NCBI GenBank assembly: GCA_963580245.1
Contig: CAUZJO010000021.1
Span: 1-38,905, forward strand
Origin: CAUZJO01 sp963580245
GTDB lineage: Bacteria > Sumerlaeota > Sumerlaeia > MVZB01
Direction of reading: 5' to 3'
DNA length: 38,905 nucleotides
Within the stretch, counting starts at the first letter, position 1, and each line of letters begins with the position of its first letter. Positions 26,300 through 35,100 of the stretch are shown piece by piece. The notes beneath the pieces were generated by a model that saw only the letters and a program-made list of their open reading frames with translations, ran no database searches and was not told the DNA's origin. The translations under genes and the position numbers were made by a program.

Positions 26300-26348
26300 G
26301 GGGTCAGGCGTGAGTCGCTGACGTTTTTCTCGCCGAGATGGTGACCCC
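26300..26348. repeat. GGGGTCA/TGACCCC inverted repeat
   Basis: GGGGTCA (26300-26306) and TGACCCC (26342-26348) are perfect inverted arms 35 bases apart. A second GGGGTCAGG followed by an ACGTTTTC tail occurs near 13773-13789, at the 3' end of the McsA-like gene. It may belong to a dispersed REP-like family. Confidence 0.4.
26309..26329 (+). terminator. Candidate intrinsic terminator
   Basis: CGTGAG-TCG-CTGACG forms a six-pair stem with one mismatch and is followed by TTTTT. It lies 12 bases after the stop codon of the acidic secreted protein. It is nested in a larger inverted repeat (26300-26348). Confidence 0.45.
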
Positions 26349-26401
26349 TGACTCATGGAACGCGGAACCGCATCCGGCGAACGTTCGGTGAACAAGTGAC
26401 C

Positions 26402-26418
26402 CGAATCCGGCGGATTCG
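26402..26418. promoter_or_regulatory. Perfect hairpin in the methyltransferase leader
   Basis: CGAATCC-GGC-GGATTCG, a 7 bp perfect stem, ends 37 bases before the methyltransferase ATG. It could be an operator half-site pair or a leader hairpin. No regulator is identifiable. Confidence 0.3.
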
Positions 26419-26455
26419 CGCGGATGATTGATTCTCTCTCGGCGCCCATTTACAC

Positions 26456-27553
26456 ATGCGACCAGGTTTTCTGAGACTCTATCGCTGTCCGAAATGTCGG
26501 GCCGAGCTCGAGCTGGTCGGCGGGTCGGTGGTCGAGGATGCGGGTGAGGTGCGAACGGCGCGGCTTCGATGCGTGGCATGTGATTCGCGCTTCGATGTCC
26601 GCGACGGGATTGTCCATCTACTCCCCGGTGAACGGGAGCTCGGCGAGGTCAAGACCAAGGAATTGAAGGGTTGGGAGGAGGTGACCGACGCCGAGCGGGA
26701 CCTTGAACGTCATCACGGCTTTTGGGATAAACTCCCCTACGTCGAGGGACTCGCGAGCGAGGGGGACGATGGGGCGACGCACTGGATTCAGGCTTCGGTG
26801 TCGTTCCCGGTCGTGCCGGCCTTAATGGGTTCATTGGAGGGCAAGCAGGTTCTCGACGTGGGTGCTTCGTTCGGCTGGGCGGCGCGGCGCTTCGCGGAAA
26901 AGGGAGCGCGCGTGGTGGCCGCGGACATGAGTTCGCACTTCCTCGGGCTGGCGGGCTATTACCTGAAGGACGGGGTCTATTTTGAGCGCCTGTGCGCCGA
27001 CGCGGAGGCGATGCCGCTGGCCGACGGGACGTTCGATTTCGCGTTTTGTTGCGCGACGCTCCACCATTTCGAGCATCCGGGGCGTTCGCTGCGTGAGATC
27101 GCGCGCCTGCTGCGACCCGGCGGGCGGTTCTTCGCGATCAACGAGGCCTATCGGCCCCTGCTGCGACGGGCCGGGAAGGTGTTGGACGAGTGCGGCCAGT
27201 CGCGCTTGCACCTCAGTCATGGGATCAACGAGCAAGTCTTCACGCATCGCCAGTACAAGCGCTTTATCGCGGAGGCCGGCATGGACGTGGAGGTTTACCA
27301 CCCGCGCTGGGACGTCGCCGCCGAGGGGGAGGGACTGCTGCGCGTGGAGAAAAACATCGGCTTAAAGCGGGCGGATTTCCAGATCTCCGAGCAGGGCGGC
27401 TCGGCCGCGCGCCGGCTGGCCCATCGGCTCGGGATCGCAGCGCTCCTGCGGAAGAGCGGGTTGGCGGCGGAGTTGGCGCGACAATGCCTCTTCCAGTTCA
27501 CCCTCTCGTATCGCATTCTCGTCGGGCGCAAACCGACGACCACTCCCCGCTGA
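26456..27553 (+). CDS. SAM-dependent methyltransferase with zinc ribbon
   Basis: The N-terminal ~60 residues form a Trm112-like zinc ribbon (CPKC at 11-14, CVAC at 39-42, then DGIVHLLP). A class I SAM methyltransferase domain follows: motif I VLDVGASFGWAARR (132-145), the acidic AADMSS after strand 2, CADAEAMPLADGTFDFAFC and LRPGGRFFAINE. This pairing is common in small-molecule, sugar or lipid methyltransferases of glycan clusters. The substrate is not apparent. It ends 15 bases before rodA on the same strand, suggesting co-expression with cell wall growth. The leader has a perfect hairpin at 26402-26418. Confidence 0.82.
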   Translation: MRPGFLRLYRCPKCRAELELVGGSVVEDAGEVRTARLRCVACDSRFDVRDGIVHLLPGERELGEVKTKELKGWEEVTDAERDLERHHGFWDKLPYVEGLASEGDDGATHWIQASVSFPVVPALMGSLEGKQVLDVGASFGWAARRFAEKGARVVAADMSSHFLGLAGYYLKDGVYFERLCADAEAMPLADGTFDFAFCCATLHHFEHPGRSLREIARLLRPGGRFFAINEAYRPLLRRAGKVLDECGQSRLHLSHGINEQVFTHRQYKRFIAEAGMDVEVYHPRWDVAAEGEGLLRVEKNIGLKRADFQISEQGGSAARRLAHRLGIAALLRKSGLAAELARQCLFQFTLSYRILVGRKPTTTPR

Positions 27554-27568
27554 ATCGAGCCGCGCAGC

Positions 27569-28690
27569 ATGTCCAAACGCCCGATTTTCAGACTGATTCC
27601 CTATCGGTTGCTGCCAGGGGTGGATTGGGTTCTGATCACGATCACGCTCAGCCTGATCGCCCTGGGGATCCTCACGCTGTGGGGGGCTTCATCGTTGGGC
27701 GAGGGGCCGGTCCCCCTGATCGGGGAGGCGCGCAAGCAGTGCCTCTGGGCGATGATGGGCCTTCTGACGCTGCCGGTCCTGATCCTGTTTGATTACCGCC
27801 GGCTGCGGCGCTCGGTCTGGGTTCTGTATGGCGTGTTGTTGGTGTTGCTGGTGGGCCTGCTGATCAAGGCGCACGCCATCAAGGGGGCCCGCTCGTGGTA
27901 TGACCTGGGATTTGTCAATTTCCAGCCCTCCGAGGCGGGCAAGATCATCATCGTGCTCGCCTTGGCCCATTACCTGGCTGGGCGGGCGTTGGTTTTCCGC
28001 GGGCTGCGCCAGACGGCGATCCCGCTGCTGATCGTGGGCGGCCCGATTCTGCTGATCATGGCGCAGCCCGACCTGGGGACGGCCGTCGTGCTCGTGCCGA
28101 TCTCGGGGGCCATGTTCTGGGTCGCCGGCATCCGCAAGTCTGTCGTCGTGCTTTTCGTATTCGTCGGCGTGGCCGGCGCGTTGCTGGCTTATCCTCACTT
28201 CAGGCCCCACCAGAAGGAGCGGATCAAGACGTTTCTCAACCCCGGGGCGGACCCGCTCAAGGGGGGGTGGCATATCCACCACGCCAAGACGGCACTGGGC
28301 TCGGGCGAGCTCCTGGGCAAGGGTTGGGGTCAGGGGACTCAGACCCGCTTCCGTTTCCTTCCCGAATACAAGACCGACTTCATCTTCCCGACCATCGGTG
28401 AGCAATTCGGCATGTTGGGATGCTCGTTGGTTCTGGTCTTGTTGACCTTGGTCATTTGGCGGCTGGCGCGGCTGGCGGCCGTGACGCAGGAACTGTTTGG
28501 CCTATTCGTGATCGCGGGCCTGACCGCCATGTTGGCGACTCACATCATCTTCAACGTTGGCATGTCGGTGGGCCTAATGCCCGTGACGGGGCTGCCGCTG
28601 CCCTTCTTCTCCTACGGCGGGTCGTTCATGCTGACGTGCATGGTCTCGATCGGCCTGGCGTTGAGCATCGGCGCGCGGCGGGACCTTTAG
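27569..28690 (+). CDS. rodA: SEDS family peptidoglycan polymerase RodA
   Basis: RodA is the membrane glycosyltransferase that polymerises lipid II during cell elongation, together with a class B penicillin-binding protein. About ten membrane helices are visible in 373 residues. Family landmarks are GARSWYDLG, the PSEAGKI segment, the MAQPDLGTAVV motif, PEYKTDFIFPTIGEQFG, and the C-terminal GLPLPFFSYGGSFML. RodA is preferred over FtsW because of the MSVGLMPVTGLPLPF context, but sequence alone cannot settle this fully. It follows the methyltransferase by 15 bases. No mreB, mreC or PBP2 gene is in the window. Confidence 0.9.
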   Translation: MSKRPIFRLIPYRLLPGVDWVLITITLSLIALGILTLWGASSLGEGPVPLIGEARKQCLWAMMGLLTLPVLILFDYRRLRRSVWVLYGVLLVLLVGLLIKAHAIKGARSWYDLGFVNFQPSEAGKIIIVLALAHYLAGRALVFRGLRQTAIPLLIVGGPILLIMAQPDLGTAVVLVPISGAMFWVAGIRKSVVVLFVFVGVAGALLAYPHFRPHQKERIKTFLNPGADPLKGGWHIHHAKTALGSGELLGKGWGQGTQTRFRFLPEYKTDFIFPTIGEQFGMLGCSLVLVLLTLVIWRLARLAAVTQELFGLFVIAGLTAMLATHIIFNVGMSVGLMPVTGLPLPFFSYGGSFMLTCMVSIGLALSIGARRDL

Positions 28691-28825
28691 CGCTTGGCTC
28701 ATCGAGGACTGGCGGATGGGGAGCTTCGTGATTCGCCGGGCGTGGCAATCCCCGCGAACCGGGTGGGGTGCTCGTGGATGGCACGGTGGGAATCCGAGCG
28801 TCAAGCGGTAGGGGCGGTTTGATGC

Positions 28826-29299
28826 TCAGGGGGTCGGCTGCGATGACCGGAGCAACAAGCAACGCAGGTAGATTTCTTCTCTCTTGCCCCTGAATGTCCG
28901 CATCAGTTTATCGATCTTACTGACCAGATCGGGGGAGGGCTGGACCATATGAACACCAATCTCCTTGCCTATTTCATCATTCTCTTTCAACCACACGCGC
29001 CGTACTTTTACCGTAAACGGCTCGATCGCCAAGGCCCGGTAGGGATATACGACGACATCGAATTCCTCATCGGCGAATTGATCTTCTGGATGGTGCCAGA
29101 TACGCATCCCTTCCTGACTCAGCTCGAAAATCAGCCCACAGACGTGCGGGAGATCGGCGTAATGGTCCTTGGCCTTGAAGAGGTAGACTGGCTCTGAAGG
29201 GCGAGCGGGATCGATCTTCAGGTGCAGAATCCGCACCCGTTCGCGCCGTCTCCTGTCATCTTGTGACGAATCCACCGGCAGTGGCTCTTTCTTGCTCAT
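28826..29299 (-). CDS. Small hypothetical protein, possibly PilZ-like
   Basis: About 157 residues from the ATG at 29299 (MSKKEPL); an ATG at 29356 in frame is also possible but lies in a palindrome. After a charged N-terminus (SSQDDRRRRERVRILHLKI) there are alternating strands (YADLPHVCGLIFELSQEGMRIWHHP, EFDVVVYPYRALAIEPFTVKVRRVWLKEN, EIGVHMVQPS) ending in a helix (LVSKIDKLMRTF). This layout, with RRR near the start and an SxxGM-type turn, is reminiscent of a PilZ domain that binds cyclic di-GMP. The consensus residues are incomplete, so the call is weak. Divergent from the next membrane glycosyltransferase gene. Confidence 0.5.
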   Translation of the reverse strand: MSKKEPLPVDSSQDDRRRRERVRILHLKIDPARPSEPVYLFKAKDHYADLPHVCGLIFELSQEGMRIWHHPEDQFADEEFDVVVYPYRALAIEPFTVKVRRVWLKENDEIGKEIGVHMVQPSPDLVSKIDKLMRTFRGKREEIYLRCLLLRSSQPTP

Positions 29300-29352
29300 C
29301 CGCTTGTCGCGTTCCAAGCCGAGCTTCTTTTGCAGACAGCCCACACCGTATA

Positions 29353-29371
29353 CCATAATCTGAAATTATGG
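29353..29371. promoter_or_regulatory. Palindrome between divergent genes
   Basis: CCATAAT-CTGAA-ATTATGG has perfect 7-base arms. The plus-strand ATG of the glycosyltransferase gene (29368) is inside the right arm, and an in-frame upstream ATG of the minus-strand gene (29356) is inside the left. It could be an operator controlling both directions. Confidence 0.4.
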
Positions 29372-30936
29372 GATTTTCACCAGGATGTTTAACCCGCGCT
29401 TGGGGGCTGATTTGCCGCGGGCGCTTCGCCCCCATCTGGCCGGCTCTGCTGCACGTGGTCGTGGCGGGCGTGGAGGCCGCGCGCGGGCTGACATTCGGCG
29501 TTTCACCGGAACGGCGCGTCTGGGACTACTTCTGGCAGGCCGTTCCCCAACAGGACCTGCTCAAGTGCCCGTGGCAGAGCCTGTGGCATCTGCACGCCCA
29601 GCCGCCGGGGTTCTCGCTGTGGGGCTTGGCTTGGCTGCGGCTGTTGGGCCGGGACCTGTTTCCCGACCTCATCCAGGTGGCTTACGTCCTGATGGGCACC
29701 GCCGTCGTGGCGATGAGCTGGCGGCTGACCCGCGCGCTGACGCGCAGCCCCACATGCGCCGCCGTCGCCGGCCTGCTCATGGCCCTCAACCCCGCTCTGT
29801 TATACTTCGAGGCCTACTTGCTCTATGAGATGCTCGTGATTTTTCTGGTCGTGGGGTCGGTTTGGTGCTTGTGGCGAGCGCGGCTTGCGCGTTTCTGGGT
29901 CTGGCTCGCGGTGTTCGCGGGGGTGCTCATGGCGCTGGCGTTGACTCGGAGCCTATACCACTTGCTCTTCCTTGTTGGCGCCCTGGTTCTGGCCTGGCCG
30001 GCGTGGCGGGCGGCGGGGCGTCGCGCGAAGCGGCCTTGGCTGGGCGTCGCGCTGATCATTCTGGCGCTCGCGCTGCCCACGCTGTGGTACGCCAAGAACG
30101 CCGCCCAGTACGGCTTCTTTGGCTCATCGAGCTGGTTTGGCTTGGGGTTGTTCAAGTGCGTCCACAAGGGGTTCAGTTACGAGGAAATCCTGGATTTCGC
30201 CGACCAGGGCGTCATCCCCGAATACGTCCAGGCGCGCTATCCGTTTCAACATCACCCGGTCGAGTACGAGCCGTTCGGCTTCGACCGGCGCAGCGACGTC
30301 CCGCTGCTTTCGCGCGACGATTTCCACAACGTCAACGTCCCGGAGATATCCAAGGCCTACGCGGGGGCTTCGCTCGCCATGATCCGACGCGCCCCGGGGC
30401 GATACCTGGGTGCCATCCATGACAGTTACGCCATCTTCTGCCAACCCCCCTCGCGTTTCGAGCACCTCATCCCGCAACGGATCGGCCATGTCTTCTGGGA
30501 GCCGGTCTATGCCCACGTCTTCCACGGCTTCTTTTTGGCCGAGTGGGTCGAGTATTTCTTCCGCCTCAAATTCGGGTCGATCCTATATTTCATTTTTCCC
30601 CTCCTGATGATCGGGGGGGCGGTGGCGTGGTGGCGCGATCGACGACGCCTATCGAGGCCCATCGAGGGTGCTCAGCCCGATAACGGGCAGGCGCGCGAGG
30701 AAGAGGCCGCGCGGCTCCTCACCCTCGTCTACATGCTCTATGTTTGCCTATACGTGGCCGTGGTGTGTTGCCTGTTCGAGCAGGGCGAGAACATGCGGTT
30801 TCGCTTCGCGACCGAGCCGCTCACGCTCGCGCTGGGTCTGATGCTTCTTCAGCGGTGGTGGCGCCGTTGGGGGCGCTCATGGTCCGGACGGCTGCGGCCA
30901 GGTCCAGCGTCTTCTCGTAAATCGCCCGACCGCTGA
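29368..30936 (+). CDS. Polytopic membrane glycosyltransferase (GT39-like)
   Basis: A 522-residue protein with about ten hydrophobic segments. The first large periplasmic loop (WDYFWQAVPQQDLLKCPWQSLWHLHAQPPGFSLWG) with an acidic residue and the HLHAQPPG turn resembles the GT39/ArnT/PMT-type enzymes, which transfer sugars from polyprenyl phosphate carriers to periplasmic acceptors. A soluble loop (about 270-370) precedes the last helices. The acceptor is unknown. The ATG at 29368 has no ribosome binding site and sits in a palindrome. The 3' end overlaps the convergent hisA gene by 116 bases. It is the second enzyme of this kind in the window; the other is broken. Confidence 0.75.
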   Translation: MGFSPGCLTRAWGLICRGRFAPIWPALLHVVVAGVEAARGLTFGVSPERRVWDYFWQAVPQQDLLKCPWQSLWHLHAQPPGFSLWGLAWLRLLGRDLFPDLIQVAYVLMGTAVVAMSWRLTRALTRSPTCAAVAGLLMALNPALLYFEAYLLYEMLVIFLVVGSVWCLWRARLARFWVWLAVFAGVLMALALTRSLYHLLFLVGALVLAWPAWRAAGRRAKRPWLGVALIILALALPTLWYAKNAAQYGFFGSSSWFGLGLFKCVHKGFSYEEILDFADQGVIPEYVQARYPFQHHPVEYEPFGFDRRSDVPLLSRDDFHNVNVPEISKAYAGASLAMIRRAPGRYLGAIHDSYAIFCQPPSRFEHLIPQRIGHVFWEPVYAHVFHGFFLAEWVEYFFRLKFGSILYFIFPLLMIGGAVAWWRDRRRLSRPIEGAQPDNGQAREEEAARLLTLVYMLYVCLYVAVVCCLFEQGENMRFRFATEPLTLALGLMLLQRWWRRWGRSWSGRLRPGPASSRKSPDR

Positions 30937-31597
30937 TCGCGCCGATCAGGTTGGGCCGGCCGAGCTCGCGCAGCCGAAGCAGGTCATTCACGTCGCGGAT
31001 TCCGCCCGAGGCGATGACGCTCATCCCGACGGTCCGCGCGAGCCGATCGACGCTTGCCAGGTTGGGGCCCGAGAGCATGCCGTCGGTATCGATGTCGGTA
31101 TAAATGACGTTCGCCACGCCAAGCTTCTCGAGCTCGCGGGCGAAGTCCAGCGCCTGCAATTCGGTGGTCTCGACCCAGCCCTCGATGGCCACCTTGCCGT
31201 CGCGCGCGTCGATCCCGACGATCAGCCGCGCTCCGACGCGGCGGGCCAGGCGCGAGACCAGTTCACGGTCGTGCAGGGCGCTGGTGCCCAGGATCGCGTA
31301 GTCGATGCCCAGATCGAGGACCCGGTCGACGGCCTGTTCGGAGCGCAGCCCCCCGCCGACCTCGATTTCCATGCGCGTGGCCTCCCGGATCCGGCCGATC
31401 GCATCCCAATTGCGCGGCTCGCCCTCGAAAGCCCCGTCCAGGTCCACCACGTGAAGCCGGCGGGTGCCCTGGCCCTCGAACTCGCGCGCCACGGCGACCG
31501 GATCGTCTGAATAAACCGTCTTGGCCTCGGCGCGACCGCGACTGAGGCGCACCACCTGGCCTCCCATCAGGTCGATGGCGGGAATCGGAAGGAACAT
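30821..31597 (-). CDS. hisA: ProFAR isomerase HisA
   Basis: HisA isomerises ProFAR to PRFAR in histidine biosynthesis, in a (beta/alpha)8 barrel. The first catalytic Asp lies in PAIDLMGGQVVRL and the second in YTDIDTDGMLSGPN. Phosphate-binding loops EVGGGLRS and ASGGIRD are present, and GAISGRAIYEKTLDL ends the barrel. The ATG at 31597 is used; an in-frame ATG at 31609 is possible. A tail of about 25 residues after the barrel overlaps the 3' end of the convergent glycosyltransferase gene. It follows khpB by about 57 bases. No other his gene is present. Confidence 0.94.
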   Translation of the reverse strand: MFLPIPAIDLMGGQVVRLSRGRAEAKTVYSDDPVAVAREFEGQGTRRLHVVDLDGAFEGEPRNWDAIGRIREATRMEIEVGGGLRSEQAVDRVLDLGIDYAILGTSALHDRELVSRLARRVGARLIVGIDARDGKVAIEGWVETTELQALDFARELEKLGVANVIYTDIDTDGMLSGPNLASVDRLARTVGMSVIASGGIRDVNDLLRLRELGRPNLIGAISGRAIYEKTLDLAAAVRTMSAPNGATTAEEASDPARA

Positions 31598-31654
31598 GCT
31601 TAAACTCATGGAACTGAGGACTGGACGGCCTTGCCGGTCGTTTTGGCACCCGCG

Positions 31655-32278
31655 CTAATCCGCGATGATCACCATATAGCGTTCAGGTTCATCGCCCCGG
31701 CTGAAGGTACTGATCCCCTCTTCGGTGCTCAGGATGTGGTGGAGGTACTTGCGTTCGAGCGGGGGCATCGGGTCCAGCTCGATCTCATTGCCCGTCTCGC
31801 GCGCGCGGCCGATGGCGCGCTGCCCCAGTTTGTCGAGCTTGTCGAACTCGCGGGTGCGATAGTGCTCCACGTCGATGACGACCAGCGGGGCCTCGCGCAT
31901 CGAACGCAGGAGCATCCGGGTGATCAGGTGCTGCAGGGCGTCCAGGTTCTGTCCCTCGCGCCCGATCAGAATCGACGCCGCCGTCTTCGACGCGATCTGG
32001 ATCACAATGACGTCGTCGCGGGTCTCCTCGAAGATCTCGGCCTCGATGCCCAAAATGTTCAAGATCGACTCGACGTGGTCCATGGCCTGATCGGCCAGGT
32101 ACTCGGGGCGAACCTTCAGGTGTAGCTGCAACATCGGCTTGGCCCCGGGCAGCAGGTCGGCTTCCTCCTCGGTGGTCACGTGATACGTCACGGCCTCCTT
32201 CGGCAACCCCATCCGCCCCAGCGCCTCGCGCAGCATCTCTTCTTCGTCGGTTCCGGCGATTACAATCTCCTCAGCCAT
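31655..32278 (-). CDS. khpB: RNA-binding protein KhpB (Jag family)
   Basis: A KH-R3H RNA-binding protein of the Jag/KhpB/EloR family, usually encoded next to yidC. The KH domain GXXG is in LIGREGQNLDALQHL (about residues 103-117). The R3H domain carries RARETGNEIELDPMPPLERKYLHHIL, close to its consensus. The N-terminal ~75 residues are a divergent Jag_N-like region. At 207 residues it is within range. AAGG lies before the ATG at 32278. It is part of the rpmH-rnpA-yidD-yidC-khpB run; a gap of 47 bases follows yidC. Confidence 0.9.
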   Translation of the reverse strand: MAEEIVIAGTDEEEMLREALGRMGLPKEAVTYHVTTEEEADLLPGAKPMLQLHLKVRPEYLADQAMDHVESILNILGIEAEIFEETRDDVIVIQIASKTAASILIGREGQNLDALQHLITRMLLRSMREAPLVVIDVEHYRTREFDKLDKLGQRAIGRARETGNEIELDPMPPLERKYLHHILSTEEGISTFSRGDEPERYMVIIAD

Positions 32279-32325
32279 GGCTACTACCTTATCGTCCCGC
32301 CTTTTCTCGATATGCTCGACCCAGT

Positions 32326-34212
32326 TCAGGCCTTAGCCGGTGCCGTGCTGGGCGCGACCGGTGGCCGCTTGATGAGCTTATTCACCCAATACTGCTGAAG
32401 CACCTGCCACAGGTTGGATATGAGCCAATATAGCATCAGGCCCGAGGGAAAGCTATACGTAATCACTAGAATGAAAATCGGCATGAAGTAGAGCATCATT
32501 TTCTGCATCTGGGCCTGCTGGGGGTCGGTCGGGGGGGTGACCGTCAACTTGCTGCTGGCCATCTGCGTCATCGCCGTGATGATCGGCAGCAGATTGAAGT
32601 AATTGCCGATCAGCGGCAACGTGAATCCCAACTCGATGAGCCGGTCGGGCTTGGAGAGGTCGTCAAACCACCAGAAGGGCGCGCCCCGCAGGTCAATGGT
32701 CTGATAGAGCAACTTATACAGCGCGAAGAAGATCGGGATTTGGATCATCATCCACATACAGCCCTTGAGCATCCCCAACGGGTTGACGTTGTGCTCGCGA
32801 TAGAGCTTCATCATCTCCTGCTGCTTGCGCTGTGGATCGGTTTTGTACTTTTCGTTCAGTTTGTCGATATGCGGCTTGAGCTTCGCCATTTCCTGCGTGA
32901 CTTTGGCCTGGGACTTCATCCCCTTGTGGACCAGCGGGAAGGTCAATAGCTTGACCATGACCGTCAACATGATGATGGCGATGCCCCAACTGGCGAAAAT
33001 CGAGTGGAACCACCCCAAGAGCCGCATCAGGACCAGGCACAAGCCTCGGGTAATCGGCCAGGAGTTGTAGAACAGCACGCGGTCCAGGTCATGCCCCGCC
33101 TCGCGCAGGATCCGCTGCTGTTTGGGCCCCATGTAGAGCAGGTAGCGGAATTCCCGGGAATCGCCGGCCGCGAGGTCCAGACTCGGGGTGTAGAGCTCGA
33201 GGACCGGGAAGTCCTTGAGCGAATCATCATCGGCCGCCGACCCGAGCAGGCTACCGGGGAGGAACGCATCGCCCTGATTGAGGGCGGTTTGCTCGTCGGG
33301 AACCAACGCCGAGAGGAAATACATGTTTTGGATGCCGCCCCAGTCGATCGTCGCGCCGCTGTAGCCGGCCGTCTCCGACTTGCGATCCCCTCCGCTGTAT
33401 TTGAGCGTGTAGTATTTGAAGACGTCGCCGCTCTTGATCAACGCGTTGACCGAGAACCAGCGGGCCATCGCGGCGGATACGTCCATCTTGCCGCCCAGCC
33501 CCGGTCCCAGCGTCACGCCGAGCCCGGCTCCTCCCAGGTCGAAGCTCAGGTTGGACTCCCCGGTGTTGGTCAGCTTGATCTCAAACCGACCGAGGAAACC
33601 ATCATCGGCGAAGAGGTAGGTTTTCACGACGCCGAGGCCCGCCGAGGCAGGCTCTTCGAACGTGAACTCGATACCCCTCAGACCGTCGCGTGTGATCGTG
33701 CGATGGGAGTATAGCCCTTCGTTGAGTTCGTTGCGGAATAGGCCCCCTCTGCCCCGCTCCTTGAGGACGATCTCAAAGGGCAACGGGGCCTGGTCGATAT
33801 CGGCGAGCTGGGGATCGATCAGCGAGACCCCTCGGTCGGCGACCTTCTCGCCTGCCTCCGGTTCGTCCTCGAGGGGCGGGATGAACTCGGGGTCGATGAT
33901 GTCCCACTTGACCGGCACGGCCCCACGCGTGGAGAACTCGATGTCAAACTTCTCGGTGCGGAATGGGACCAGCTCCGCGGGTTCCCTCTGTGGGGGTGGT
34001 GAGGACTGTCGCGGGGCGCTGGGCCGGGCCTCATCGGTCGGGGAAGGGGCCGGTTCGATCGACGCGGGCGAGGTCCGGGCCGAATCCGAGGCGACGCCGG
34101 GAGCCGGTTCCTCGCCCGGCGGGGGCTCGGGCGCGGTCACTTGCATGTACTTCAGCGTGAGCTGGACAATGATCAGGCTGAAGATGAAGAACAGCAGATA
34201 ACGCTTTTCCAT
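32326..34212 (-). CDS. yidC: Membrane protein insertase YidC
   Basis: YidC inserts and folds inner-membrane proteins, with or without Sec. At 628 residues it has the Gram-negative build: helix 1 at the N-terminus (RYLLFFIFSLIIVQLTLKY), a Pro/Ser-rich linker, the large periplasmic P1 domain (about 75-370) and the five-helix core. The core begins near LLGWFHSIFASWGIAIIMLTVMVK and ends with YSFPSGLMLYWLISNLWQVLQQ. The groove position that is Arg366 in E. coli appears as Lys in LTVMVKLLTFPL, a conservative change. It starts 3 bases after the yidD stop, with AGG nine bases before the ATG. Confidence 0.97.
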   Translation of the reverse strand: MEKRYLLFFIFSLIIVQLTLKYMQVTAPEPPPGEEPAPGVASDSARTSPASIEPAPSPTDEARPSAPRQSSPPPQREPAELVPFRTEKFDIEFSTRGAVPVKWDIIDPEFIPPLEDEPEAGEKVADRGVSLIDPQLADIDQAPLPFEIVLKERGRGGLFRNELNEGLYSHRTITRDGLRGIEFTFEEPASAGLGVVKTYLFADDGFLGRFEIKLTNTGESNLSFDLGGAGLGVTLGPGLGGKMDVSAAMARWFSVNALIKSGDVFKYYTLKYSGGDRKSETAGYSGATIDWGGIQNMYFLSALVPDEQTALNQGDAFLPGSLLGSAADDDSLKDFPVLELYTPSLDLAAGDSREFRYLLYMGPKQQRILREAGHDLDRVLFYNSWPITRGLCLVLMRLLGWFHSIFASWGIAIIMLTVMVKLLTFPLVHKGMKSQAKVTQEMAKLKPHIDKLNEKYKTDPQRKQQEMMKLYREHNVNPLGMLKGCMWMMIQIPIFFALYKLLYQTIDLRGAPFWWFDDLSKPDRLIELGFTLPLIGNYFNLLPIITAMTQMASSKLTVTPPTDPQQAQMQKMMLYFMPIFILVITYSFPSGLMLYWLISNLWQVLQQYWVNKLIKRPPVAPSTAPAKA

Positions 34213-34215
34213 GGG

Positions 34216-34509
34216 TTAGGACCTGGGTGCCTCCGGGCCCGCGTTGCCGGGGGCGACCGGCTCCGCGGCGTCGGCCGGCCCGACGCTCGCTCGGGGTTCA
34301 GGCACGGGGTCGAACCCGCCGGGATGAAAGGGATTGCAGCAAGCAACCCGCCACACGATCAACCACAATGCCCGAGGCCAAGCATGACGGTCCAGCGCAT
34401 CCAGGGCGTACTGCGCGCAACTGGGATAGAACCGGCAACAGGGCGGCAACGCCGGCGAGACCAGGCGATGCCAGAGCAGGATGGGAAGTCTTAGAATTCG
34501 GGTGATCAT
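34216..34509 (-). CDS. yidD: Membrane protein insertion factor YidD
   Basis: YidD is a small membrane-associated protein linked to YidC-dependent insertion. The family signature is clear: RFYPSCAQYALDAL with the preceding CCRFYPSC cysteines, and CCNPFHPGGFDPVP. The last ~28 residues (Ala/Pro/Gly-rich) are a variable tail. The ATG at 34509 has a poor ribosome binding site. The 184-base space to rnpA contains no gene. It is followed immediately by yidC. Confidence 0.94.
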   Translation of the reverse strand: MITRILRLPILLWHRLVSPALPPCCRFYPSCAQYALDALDRHAWPRALWLIVWRVACCNPFHPGGFDPVPEPRASVGPADAAEPVAPGNAGPEAPRS

Positions 34510-34693
34510 CGATGGGGGAACAAGGCGACCACGTGCGCGGCCGGCCCACGGGAGTTGGCCGGGCGCGATCGGGCGTGGTGGCGCATGGGCCTTTGACTCG
34601 TGTTCAGGGGGTTGAGGCCAGTGGGAATCGCTCCAATTCAGAGTCTAGAACTGACAATCGAAAACTCAAATTCTTCCGGTGGGGGCGCGTTTG

Positions 34694-35080
34694 TCAGCGT
34701 TTCCCCTCTTCCCGTTCGGGGTCGGGTTCGGCCGGGAAGCCCAGGCGTCTCAAGATATTGGTCAAGTCTCGTTCAAATTCCACGAACGGTGCCGTGGCGG
34801 CGGGCCGCTTGAGGTTGACCACGAAATCCCAGCCCGGCGGGATTTCGAGCCGCCTGCGCCGGAAAAACTCGCGCGTTCGACGTCGCATCCGGTTGCGCGC
34901 CACCGCCTTGCCGCTCTTGCGCGTGGCCGTCAGGCCCAGCCGCCAGGGATCCGCCGCGCCGCGCCGCAGGCAAAAAATGACAGCCATGCGCCCGTGGGCG
35001 CGCCACCCTCGCTCGTAGACCCGCAGGTATTCCGGGCGTTTTCGCAGATGGTGTTCAGCCGAAAATCGCTCGTCGCCCAC
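34694..35080 (-). CDS. rnpA: Ribonuclease P protein component
   Basis: The protein subunit of RNase P, which helps the catalytic RNA trim the 5' ends of tRNA precursors. The RNR motif with its basic helix is present (AVARNRMRRRTREFFRRR), preceded by LGLTATRKSGKAVARN and followed by DFVVNLKRPAA. It has 128 residues, a typical length. The start is GTG at 35080 (MGDERFSAEHHLRK), consistent with the LRK(R)PEYLRVYERG beginning of homologues. It lies 36 bases after rpmH. Confidence 0.95.
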   Translation of the reverse strand: MGDERFSAEHHLRKRPEYLRVYERGWRAHGRMAVIFCLRRGAADPWRLGLTATRKSGKAVARNRMRRRTREFFRRRRLEIPPGWDFVVNLKRPAATAPFVEFERDLTNILRRLGFPAEPDPEREEGKR

Positions 35081-35100
35081 CTCACGGCACTGCCTTTCAT

